Shown piece by piece: positions 27,019-38,100 of a stretch of 64,000 bases of DNA (the first letter of the stretch is position 1; every line of letters starts with the position of its first letter). The stretch is from the NCBI GenBank assembly GCA_019914945.1, contig CM034108.1, forward strand, positions 11,472,280-11,536,279. Direction: 5' to 3'. The translations under genes and the position numbers were made by a program. The notes beneath the pieces are model-generated. The model was not told the DNA's origin. It saw only the letters and a list, made by a program, of their open reading frames with translations, and did not search any database. The stretch comes from Typha latifolia (taxonomy: Eukaryota > Streptophyta > Magnoliopsida > Poales > Typhaceae).

Positions 27019-27134
27019 AATAAATAAATGAATACTGGACGACTACCGACACCTCTACTCGTGTTTCTCATCTCATCTCTCTCTCTCTCTCTCACTGTTT
27101 CCAAAGCTTTAAAAATGACTAGTAGAAGAAGAAG

Positions 27135-27260
27135 ATGGTTCGTGCTATGGAGATGAAGAAATCGGCGCCGTATTCATCTTTAGCACCGACTGCATATGCG
27201 GCATCCTACGGTGTTGCGTCGTCGCCGAAATCTCCATTTGCTTCACCACATGTCTACTAA
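27135..27260 (+). CDS. Possible 41-codon small ORF opposite the TMEM184-like promoter
   Basis: Reads MVRAMEMKKSAPYSSL..., ends SPFASPHVY-stop, and starts about 120 bases from the divergent TATA-like box, just after a (TC)n run at 27077-27094. Ser/Ala/Tyr/Pro-rich, no recognised domain. It may be a small divergent transcript or chance. Confidence 0.2.
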   Translation: MVRAMEMKKSAPYSSLAPTAYAASYGVASSPKSPFASPHVY

Positions 27261-28729
27261 TTTTTCACAGGTTGATATCATTAATCAAGTTATTCCTAGT
27301 CGCAAAAGATGAGAATTTTGAAGTCCCAAATCTTCTCTTATGTTCGATCTTGCAAAATTTGCGAGCGCACGAACATGCAGGGATTATAGCCAATTGGGCT
27401 TTGTAATTTGGAAGATCCAATCCACTTAATCTACCAGTTCTTATTTATATATAAAAAAAAATGATCAGCTTTATTTGTATAACAATATACAAGTAGATAG
27501 AATCATTTCCCTCATCATCTATATATTGATGCAAAATTTCCTTTACTTGAGTTGCAAACAAGACAAGAGATCTTTCAACCTTTGAAGCAAATGGATACAA
27601 ATCCAAATTAATGAAGAAGTTCGGTACCAGTTCTTTGTTCACAGTACTGAACAACACCATGCTTAAAGATCCAATTAAGTATGAGTATGCACGGCAAATT
27701 AAGCGAGTTTGACTTCAAGCAAGTCCAAGTGCAGATCTTTAAACTAATGTTATTTTCAGCTTCGATCGAAAATGAAACCAAGGTTGTAAAGTAGTTGAAT
27801 ATTGGAAGAAGTGGACTGCAGGAGAGTTCTCACTCTATTTTAAACTGTTTCGATCTCGGATTACATTATTAAAATGTAGCCAAGTTCACAAAATCATGTG
27901 CCATTTGCTTGCAGATAGCAGAGGTGCCAATTTTGCCAAAAGCTGGAAGCCATTTTAATCAGTGTCAACTAAGCATCTGTAAAGTTTTGTTTTACTTCCA
28001 GAAAATTAAGAAAGATGAACGATAAGAGTAGGAATACTACATCGATCTTTCTTAGGTGAGTAATCTCATGTCTCTGTCCTCTGTCCCCTGTCCCCAAAGA
28101 TTACTGGAGCAAACTCAAACATAGGAAATTTTATGAATTTGATACAAAATTTAAGCACAAATTTAAGTGAGGTCTACTCATTAGTAATATAATACATTAA
28201 TGGTAGAATAAAAGAGTCAGAAGAGTAATTTAATATTATATATTCACTTATTTAAAGAGAAATAAATAAAAATTAACTTTGAAGTGTTTATCATGACAAA
28301 AAAACAAAAAAGTGAGTTTAGTTCATATTAATTATTTTGGTAGTGTATATAAAGTATCAAATTTTATTTAGACTTTGGGTGCTAAGGAATACTTATTTTT
28401 ATGAATAAAAAAAAAATCTATACAAATCAACTCATTATTTTGATTTAGTTTGTGCACATTGTCAAGTCCATTTCATGACTAGATATATTATTTTAATCAG
28501 GTTTTATGACTGTTCAATCAGATTATTGTTATAACCAACATTATATGGGACTAATAAAGTGTCTAGAATTAAGGCCACAGCATCTTCCCCATTACTTCAT
28601 CAAGTCAATCCCAGAGGCATTTAATTATTTTCCTCCCAACCATGCACAGCTTCTTTATTGCCACATGGTTACTCTGCACTGCCCTCAACTGCTGCATCTC
28701 ACATTAATTCATCTCCAGGCCCATCTTCT

Positions 28730-28732
<3 letters not shown>

Positions 28733-28820
<88 letters not shown>
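28733..28820 (+). repeat. Compound microsatellite (CT)29(TA)14
   Basis: Uninterrupted CT from 28733 to 28790, then TA repeats to 28820. Its reverse complement has the same design as the repeat at 33555-33654. Confidence 0.97.
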
Positions 28821-28822
<2 letters not shown>

Positions 28823-31417
28823 ATAAATAATAGCCTTAAAACTCCATGAGTGGACCAGTCAAAGGAAATTAATTAAACAGTGCTGCATGTCGATCGTGAT
28901 TTGGTGGCAGAAATTTTTAATTAACTAGACAGGAATTAACTGACAGAAACCAAATATAAAGATAGAATGGATACACCCCCATCTTTTTTTTTTTTTCTAT
29001 TAACTTCTTCGAAATACTACATTGGATACTATATAACAATCTGATACACAAAAAATATAAGGGTAGACTATTATCTTTTTAATATAAGTTATATACTTAG
29101 CTTAAACTTAGACGGCACTACGGATAGAGCATATCATCAAACCTAAGTACACACGTAAAAGAAAAAAACTTTGATAAGAGCCAAAAAAATTTTAAGTGAG
29201 GCTATGACCATGATTCCACTGTGTTTGGATAGTCTAAGAATCGGCATAGATGTTACATCTCAACTGCATGGGAAGTTGCTTGACATAGATCTTCGTCAAA
29301 TCTAGCTATTAGCTATAATTATAGATGATGACAAGATTACGTGGGACGTGAACTCATATACGTGACCTACCTAGCAGTAATGGAGGGCTGGACCTAACTA
29401 ATTAATTAGAGTCAAGAGTTAGCTAAATGTCACAAGCAAGTGATTAGTATCCCATTGGCCAGTTAAGCAACAAGTAATTGATAACTTAATTGTGAATAAA
29501 ATTAAGAGCCATTATCACCTCAAATCCATCACTTATCACCAAACCACCCATCTCAACCTTAATTCATAGGTAGGCTCTCATTAATTGGTCGGTTGAAAGT
29601 GATATTTAATTTCCTACACATAGGTAAAAGTTAGTGGTAATTAAAACCCATCGATATTATTACGTTTCGTTCTCTCTTTTTTTTCTTACTGTTACAGTGT
29701 TACTATCTTAGAAGTGATTCAAAATATGGTATGTATAATTCTTAGGGTGCCTCAAAATAAAGGTCCTCGAAGGCATAATTATTGACTTTTACCTAACTTA
29801 ACTAGCACTTGTCTACTTTGTAGTGAACAAAGGAAAGTACATGTTGATATTTACATAGCAGTAAAATGACTCTTTTATCTAATATTGCATCTTTTTAAAC
29901 TCTCGTATTCTGTTGATCACATGAGAGCATTATTGTTATTTTCAAAATATTGATCTATACATAATACTTATTTTTCTATAAATATCATTTATGTATCTTA
30001 GTTTTGCAAATAGCTACCTATAAGAATTACCTTGATGCAGAAAAAAAAAAAAAACTATATTTCCCCCTTATTTACAATTTGGCTCTTGTTTTTTTTTTTA
30101 AACTATATACACAAAACCACATGGTATATTAGATTTAGGTGATTATTTTTTTCTTTGTTACAAGTAGATTTACAAATATGTTAAAACAAGGAGAAAGTTC
30201 TTTTATGTGATCTAGAGAAGATGCCGACCCTAATAATTTTGCTAAAATTTCTCATTTCTCCTCTTCTAGGAGAGGATTTCATTGCCACGGTTGTCAGCCT
30301 TCTTTTCCCTTATCCAGCCATTTTGGCCATGAGGAGAAAAGAGAAGAGAGGTCTTTCTCGTCCCTCATGAGATCTCCTCTTCTTTATCCTTTTCTCCTTC
30401 TTCCTCTCACTCTCTTTTTCCTCATTTTATTCTACTCTCGTCTTAGTTTTCTCACACCTTGCTGTTGAAATACAATAATGATGGGTAGGGCTCCTCCATT
30501 CCATAGAAAGCTTGAGTATCGCTCCTCATCCTCCTTGTCGATTTTGACCAAGGGAGGCGAGGCTTATGAGAGAGAGAGAGAAAGGCAACAGTGATTTCAG
30601 GGTTACATGAGTTTTTGGTGCTTTTCGTATTGTTCCATTGAATTGCCTTTAGATTTAAAAGTAGAGGATTTTTGCTCTTTTGGACTTACTATTGTCTTTC
30701 TTCGGCAAGCCTTCGTATTTGTCACTTATACATATTATTCCCTTCCTCTTTTGTTGGTGACCTATTAGTAGTCTTTATCGGCATTTGCATTGATAGTTCT
30801 TATTGTAGCTTTTCTATGAGTTTCATAGAGCTGTGTGTGCTTAGGTCCGCAATTGTTATGATAAAATTGCTAGATGCTGGGCTCTTTGCGCATGAGTTAT
30901 ATCTTTTCTAATATCTTTCTACACTCTTTGAACTTGATATACTATATATATTTTTTGGTTGCTAATGATCACTATGTTGTGGGGCTTATTCAAAGAGTCG
31001 TCGCCCTATCTCCCCTATATCTTTCGTATATATTAAGCTTATAATTATCTAAATATTTTTAATGAAGTTTCTTGCTTATGGGCTTTCTCATTTAAATAAT
31101 ATATAAATGAGACAGTTTTATTGATATATTTCATAAACAACCAAACATTACAAACAATTTAGGCTGATTTGCATGAAAGATACACATGATTTTTATTTTT
31201 GTCATTTGAGCCCATTTTAGTTTTCTCTTGCAAGTCGGACTCTTTATTTTTTCTTTCAAGTTTGTCATTTTGTCACTTAATGCCTCATTAAATACTGATA
31301 AGATACTATAAAAATATAGAGAAGTGTTATAGTACTCTTCTTGTTCTTCCTCCACTCTTACTCATTTTTCTTCTCGTTTTGTATACAAGTCTATCATATT
31401 CTAAGAAATGTTGCCAG

Positions 31418-31712
31418 ACTCTTCTTCTCCTTCATCTTCTTTTTCTAACTATAAATCATAGTTATCTTACACAATTCAAAATCATATTTATGCAATTTGA
31501 AATTATATTTGCGAACTTCACATTTGTATTTATAAACTTTGTAATTAAATATAACAATATAAAAGATCAAATTGTGTAAAAATTACTACAAATTATGTAA
31601 TTATAATTACGAAATGCATAAATGTAACTATGAATTAAATTATAATAACTATGAATTGTGTAAAATAACCGTGAATTATAGTTAGAAAAATGAGGATGAT
31701 AAGAGGTGAGAG
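31418..31712. repeat. AT-rich fold-back (MITE-like) inverted repeat
   Basis: Left arm 31418-31477 contains TTTTTCTAACTATAAATCAT and ends TTACACAATTC. Right arm 31653-31712 is its reverse complement, with 4 mismatches over the 38-base core and looser matching outside it. The roughly 175-base loop contains further partial inverted copies of ACACAATTC/TTTATGCA. This is the architecture of a MITE or of a hairpin-RNA locus. No clear target duplication was found. Confidence 0.7.
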
Positions 31713-32354
31713 AAATACTAACTTATTCAAACATTTGAAAAATTGTTTCATCATCACTAATATCTTGTGTGAAAGTTACCTCTAACAATGTTATGAACCA
31801 GATCTGGAATGATCCGAATGTAAGAAAATTATGAAAATTTAAGTGATAGTAGCATTGCAAATTAGGATTTTAATGGCTCTAGTTTCACCTAAATCGAATG
31901 TCGGAATAACTAGACTCCAATCCATTGAGCCCAATCTCCACTTAATATAATCTGATGTGACCCGGTTCGCATCAAACAGTGCCTAAATTTTACCAAAAAT
32001 AATAGGGATGATACTAAAAAGATTACTCTTAAATTGGAGATAAGCAAATGATTTTAGAAATTTGATAGCTAATCCATATCTTCTTAGATTCAACGATCTA
32101 GATATGGTTCATAGTTATATTTACAGTCTTATTATGTAAATCACAATTATTTGAACACTTACATTTTTTCTATTTTTCAATTTTATTACACAACTAGCAA
32201 TTATTTAATAGTTTTATTTTTATGAATATTGTAGTTAGCTTACTTAGTTTCTAGTTTATATTAGTGTAGTTATATTTATTATTCGCAACTTGTAGTCTAT
32301 TTAATTTAGGTAGTAAATATTTATTGTAGGCCTAGTGCACATCTTGGTTTGACA

Positions 32355-32389
32355 AAAATAAATAAATAAATAAATAAATAAACAAATAA
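32355..32389 (+). repeat. (AAAT)n microsatellite
   Basis: About eight AAAT/AATA units with one C interruption. Confidence 0.9.
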
Positions 32390-32784
32390 TCGTGTATATT
32401 TTACTAAAAAGTCAAATTGTATTAAATGTAGGAAGCGAAGTTAGAAGATAAAAATAGAAGAAAGTTTAACTTGCAGCAAAAACGTGAAGTATGCAGGGGT
32501 GATACTAATTATTTTCGGAGCAAATATCTCTAACAAGTAATTGTGTATATATCAAAATTACGTCATAAATAAGCATTTAATCCATCTATGATGCATCTTG
32601 CAAACTCATAACTATACCCAATCCAGGAGTATATCAATATCATCATATCATATAGTAAGTAAAGTGTACAAAACCAAAGCTAATAAATCTAATTTCGCGA
32701 CATAAATATACATGATAAACATTATGATTAAGATTAGAGAGAGAGAGAAATAAGATTAAGAGAGAAGAGAGAAGCTAATATATA

Positions 32785-32955
32785 TTAACGGTAGGACTTG
32801 AGGAGGGCCCCGCAGAATGTGCAAATGATGGCACGCCACATCTTCCGGTAGACGGGAAGGTAGCAGAATCGGGTGGCGGTCTCCATGTCGGCGACGCTGG
32901 CGCAGCCTCCGCAGCGAGAGCAGATCCCAGCCGCCGGTTTGCTACTCCTCACCAT
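32785..32955 (-). CDS. Small Cys-rich (zinc-ribbon-like) plant protein, 56 aa
   Basis: Starts MVRSSKPAAGICSRCGG and ends RAIICTFCGALLKSYR-stop. Two CxxC knuckles (ICSRC and ICTFC) separated by about 30 residues suggest one structural zinc site; a further Cys lies in the first knuckle's GGCAS, and an aromatic stretch RFCYLPVYRKMWRA lies between. The KPAxGICxRCGG...ATRFCYLPVY...ICTFCG layout is that of a widespread uncharacterised plant small protein (family recognised by pattern; no function known to me). I chose the ATG at 32955 because the 12 upstream in-frame residues (MVFFCFLVDQRR) do not fit that family. A possible TATA box lies about 130 bases upstream. Single exon. Confidence 0.75.
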   Translation of the reverse strand: MVRSSKPAAGICSRCGGCASVADMETATRFCYLPVYRKMWRAIICTFCGALLKSYR

Positions 32956-33087
32956 CCGACGCTGGTCAACAAGAAAGCAGAAGAACACCATCTACTACAA
33001 CTCCCAACTCCCCTCACTCGGTCTCTCTACTAGAAGAGATCTAGAGTACTCCTTTATTATTAATCTCCCAGATATAGAGATGGATGC

Positions 33088-33095
33088 ATATATAA
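33088..33095 (-). promoter_or_regulatory. TATA-like element of the 56-aa Cys-rich gene
   Basis: TTTATATATGC on the minus strand about 130 bases upstream of the ATG at 32955, leaving a leader of about 100 bases. Weak positional evidence. Confidence 0.35.
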
Positions 33096-33554
33096 AGGAG
33101 GGATGAGGGGTTTGGATGGATGACACGTGGAGATGGGATCATGAGAACCGCGTGGGGTAGACAAGAATGGCACGGAGGCAGACACAGGGGGAGAGAGAGG
33201 GAGAGAGAGAGAGAGTTGCATGGGTGTTGGATTAATTAAATAGGGGATATTAATTAAAAGGGATCGAAGTTGGTGTGTGTGACTATTTACTACCTTTTTT
33301 ATTTATTAGTAAATGAATGTGCGGTAGAAGTTAGATAGGAGGCAGGTGGTGAATGAATTAATGAGGGAGGAATGAATGGGTAATGCAACAATTTCACTGC
33401 GCATATCTATTCAGTGGGCAATTAAGAAACGGCTGGTTCCACGGATTTCGCGATCCACCCGGGGGGATTTATTCAACTATACATCTTTAATGCATGATTT
33501 TGACGCAGCGATGCATAGATTTCAAGCTCTATCCATCTCCCAACCATATAACTT

Positions 33555-33658
<104 letters not shown>

Positions 33659-34638
33659 AACAAAGCTAGTGTTATATAAACCGAGATGCATGCGTTGCGT
33701 TGCATTGCATTGATTTCCGTTATACATCGGCAAAACTCGTGTTCTTGTTGGCAACCGTCAAATTTGCAGAGGTTTTAATATCGTGGAAGGTCACACAACC
33801 TGCACTCTCTTCTCTCCGGACTAGTCAACATTGCATACACTCTTCATATAATCTATATATGTTGTTCTTTTTTTATATACGACATGTCACAATTAATATT
33901 TGTTTCGCCATCTTCATATGTATTTATTTTTCTTTTTCTTTTTTCTGTGCAGGATTATGTTGTGATAGCCAAGCTTATCCATCTTGGTAGGACCCACACG
34001 CACTCGTTGGCTGGCTTTATCAGCTTACACAGTGCATGAGCTGGAGGAACAGGTTTTAATAAGTGGGTGGGCGAGTTACTTATACCAGGATTAGGTTGAT
34101 GTCGAGTCCCCTTTATTCGATCTCGACGCCCCCAATGTCTTTGTACACTTAATGCTCCTTGTCGGCCATCCAGGGCAGCTAGTCTAATGTACGTCTCAAT
34201 GATATTTATCTTTGTAGAAAAGCCACAAAGAGACTAATCCATTCTTCAACATGAAGTTTGAAAATAGAATAAAACGTCATAGCCGACGGATTCAGCCGTT
34301 TGTGCATTCTTAAGAGTTAATCATCAGTTATTATGCTGTATCACTTTTACCCCCTTTCAAGGAGAAAAAAAAAACAATTATAAAACAACCTTCTCTAACC
34401 CATTCAAAACCTACTTGAATCTACTTCTAACGTCGTGAGAGAGGAAGAGAAAACAATAAATATTTTTATTTATATAATTAATTAGTTAATTTTGTAATAT
34501 CTTTTCTAACAAATTTTCTTACTGATAACAAGTAGACAATTCAGACGTGTATGCCGAGTTTTACTAGTAAATCAAATAATTCAGACCCATTTAAAGCGAT
34601 AGAAATAACAGAACATACCTAGGGGGAGAAGAAGAGCT

Positions 34639-34754
34639 TTAAACGTCATAGCTGTCCTTGCCCACAGAAGTCCGCCGCCTCTTGAGAATTTCTCTCCTCA
34701 ACTTCTCCTCAATCCTCTCGCTGTAATCCCTCTCCCAATCACGTTTCCTCTCTC
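34639..34754 (-). pseudogene. Orphan C-terminal coding fragment, Arg/Glu-rich
   Basis: On the minus strand, after an in-frame stop and a possible acceptor (CATTGAG), the frame reads ERKRDWERDYSERIEEKL then RREILKRRRTSVGKDSYDV-stop. The highly charged, helix-prone text with a clean stop looks like the last exon of a real protein, of the RD/RE-rich nuclear or splicing-factor type (inference). No upstream exon is visible before the SCAMP 3'UTR less than 0.4 kb away. It is best read as a duplicated or retro-captured exon fragment; a chance open frame is possible. Confidence 0.35.
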
Positions 34755-35179
34755 CTCAATGAATTAAATATAACTGGCCTAGCCCATTTTCCTCAAGAGG
34801 AGGAGGAAAAATAAAGCTATCGGACCAAATTTCGAGCAGGCATCGCAATTTTGAAGACCAGTAAAATTGAAAACCTACAGAATATGTATAACAGTACAGA
34901 GATTACAATTAATTGGTAAGCACTGTGACACTTGAACACAACTGCACAAAGAAATAATAAAACTGGTAAGCACAAAGAAGTAGTGCTTCACTGAAGCTGT
35001 ACACCTACTCCAGTAAATTACAAGATGGACAACCAAATATCCAACTCCATGTTTAAGGTCAGAAAATCAACTGTCATTCTCAAACACATGAAATGGGTAA
35101 AATTCAAGCAACAATATGTATGACCTCTAATCAATTACATCTGCTCTTTCCATGAAAAGTATCTGTGATGCAATGTGTA

Positions 35180-38100
35180 TCAAAATGCTGCCCTCATAGC
35201 ACCACGCGCTGCCTGCTGCTTCATTTCTGCAGCTTTACCACTTCCTCGGAAATACATGTATACTTGCTGCACATAAAAATGGCAGAAAAAATCAGAAAGA
35301 CTGTCCAATGAAAAGTATTCCAGATGGAAGAGAAATTCTTCTCTTCCAAGTGAAATTGACAGTGTAATTGGAGGAGTGTTTTCAGATATATAGTTCAATG
35401 CATCCCTATTGCATACATCAAAAAAAAATTCTCTGATGTCTGAACATTGCTAAAATCCATGTTCAAGCTAAAACCTTTCCTTGCCATCAAAAGTACTACT
35501 TCCTACATACCAAAACCAGGAACTAAATCTTCAAAGAAAAGAAATGATGACCTGAATGACCCAGATACTGAGCAGTGACTCGAGGCAAAACAACCCAAAT
35601 CCAACGAAGTAGAAGATCTGCAGATTAAAAAAAAAACAATAGAAGAGTCTGATAAGGCTGTGATAGGATCAAGAAAGAAAAATTTAGCAGTGAAAAAGGA
35701 AGATTTCTACATCAGCACTGTAAATGATTACTTTGGGATTATTCTTTCAATAACAAGGCTTAATCAAACAAAATTGGAACTATCACTTATTGAGCTAGTT
35801 GAGATCAATGCTCCCAGAGTGTGATACAGGGAATTATTGAGCTTTGTACAGAAATAATACTGCCAACTGCATTAACATGGTGCTTGTACCGCCAAGTCAG
35901 GTAATGCAGGATAACAAGCTCTGGCATCATGTATGTAGCTTAACAGAACCCACTGGTTTTCAAATGACCAGCAAATAGAGCAACAATCCAGACAACTTAT
36001 CAAAAATCATCACAAAACACAGAAGCTTCCATAGCCTAGGAAGCTACACTAACAAACACATAATCTAGGTATTTCAGTAATCAGCAGGCACATTGAGTTC
36101 TCTGGATAACAAATAATCTAAACTTACCCCAATAATAACATGGTCGCCGATGACATCTATTGCTGGTAAAATTCCTCTGCGACAAAAGAGGATAGAATGC
36201 AAAAGTGAATTAGCAAGAAAGGGAATGCTGATAAGACCTAAGGTGCACAACTTCAATGTACATACAGACATGTATACATATAACATATACATGTATAGTA
36301 TACATTTACAGCTACGCATACTTATACAACATATACAAATACATGCATATATACCAACATACACAAGAATTATTAACTTAGTGGTCATTTTCTTAACAAT
36401 TAATAGAAACAAGAATTCCAAGCCTAAAAACTAAAAAATATATTAACTTATGAGTTGCTTCTCTCTCTCTTACTCACAAGGCAAAAAAATTTCTAATTTT
36501 CTTTCCTTTCTTCACTCTCCTTTCTCTTTCTTTCTCTTCCTCTCTCTCTCTTCCTGCCACAAGGTAAATTTTACTTTTTTCATTTCTTCTCTCTCCCTCC
36601 TTTCTCTCTTCCTCTCTCTTACTACCACAAGGCAAATTTTTTTCTCTGATTTTTTTCACTTCTTCTCTCTCCCTTCTCTTTACCTCTCCCTCTTCCTCCC
36701 TTGGTCTCACTCTCGACTCTCTTTCTCTCTCTCATCTCTCTATCTAACTCTCTATTACTGCACTGCATAATAGAGATTAAAAGAGACAGATAGACTAAAA
36801 AAGAGAGGGAGGAAGAAATTGGAGGAAAGAAAGAGAGGAAGAAATTAGAGGAAAGAAAGAGAGGAAGAAAAAGAGAGGGAGATGCTAGAGAGAGTAGAAA
36901 GAGAAATGAGAGAGATAAGGCAAAAGAGAGAGAAAATGAAAAAAAAAATAGAGAGCGAAGAGAGAGGGAGAGCCTATGGGATCGGCCAAGACTTGGAACC
37001 ATAGATTAAAGCACCATACACAAGCATTCTTTTCCTTGGTGCTTTTCCTTTGACTTCCATGACAAGAAACTAGATGTACATTTCAATTTGGATAATGTTA
37101 TTTGAAGCTCCAATGTTGTCAAAATAGTTGATGCAAGATCTTAAGCTAACCAACATATCAGTGATCATCAAGGACAACCATACCCTACCATTTTTGTTGA
37201 GGGAAAATGAAAACCAGAGCCTTAATATAAAGCATCAGTCTATACAAAGGTGCTGAGTGAGCAGAACAATCCAGAAAAAGGATTATAACATCAAACTCTA
37301 TCAGATATATAATTGCAATAAACTTACAATCTCTCCAAATTAAGCATAGAAATAGCAAACAGAACAGTAAAACTTCTCCATGTTCCATGAGCATAAAAAA
37401 TGATAATTCCATAGGAAAAAGCTACTATTCCAGGTGGCCAACTTTACAAAGATCTCTGGTTTTAGTACTGCCACTTAAAACACATCTTTTCTTGCTATTT
37501 CACAAAGATATATATTGGAAAACTTACGTCAAAGATTTTCCCTTGAAGAAGATTGGAGGAGCCACAGCTGCATAGATGCAGAAACCAATGTGTAGCTGCA
37601 ATAAGCAAACGGGCAATGAGTAAATTATCTTCCTTACTCCTCTAATAAGGACAGCACTCTTCTGATCACTACAGCCTTCTTTAGTGTGATTCAATGACTT
37701 ACCAAGTAAAACAAAAAGAACCATCCAAACTTCAAGGCACTTTCAGTCCTATAAGATGAGTTGCAGAACGCATGTAAGTATCAGAATTCTCAACAACTCT
37801 ACAATGAGTGAGGAAATAGAAAACATTGATATCTAAAAGTAAGATTAAGAAATTGATGTTGCAAAGTTATGGCACCTTGAAGCATTATAAAGAGGCCGGT
37901 ACCAGAGAACATATGCACCTGGGACACCAGAAATAAAGTAGATGATTGCGAGAAACCAGATCTTTACACCTGAAAAATAAAGAGTTGCATCAGCTTCATC
38001 TGAGATACGGCGGCAGCTGAATCAGTTGAAGTATATGCAATATACAATCCCTTCAAATATACCTTCCCCCTTAATCCAAGCTGCTGTAACTGCTACTACA

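Larger units (their letters stand above)
27261..32784. other. Gene-poor AT-rich region
   Basis: No supportable gene in about 5.5 kb. It contains a CT/TA compound microsatellite (28.73-28.82 kb), poly-A/T tracts, a CT-rich tract near 30.3-30.5 kb, an AT-rich fold-back repeat (31.4-31.7 kb) and an AAAT-type run at 32355-32389. Open frames in it are short and lack codon structure or splice support. Confidence 0.65.

Noticed and set aside
33951..34040. Acceptor-like TGTGCAG followed by DYVVIAKLIHLGRTHTHSL, recalling the fumarase GRTHTQ motif
   Set aside because: Only about six residues agree, no second motif or partner exon is present, and the frame stops soon after; chance is likelier.
36450..37002. 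Open frames of 78-126 residues made of Leu/Ser/Phe or Arg/Glu/Lys
   Set aside because: Low-complexity CT/GA repeat translated in several frames inside a SCAMP intron; no codon bias or splice signals.
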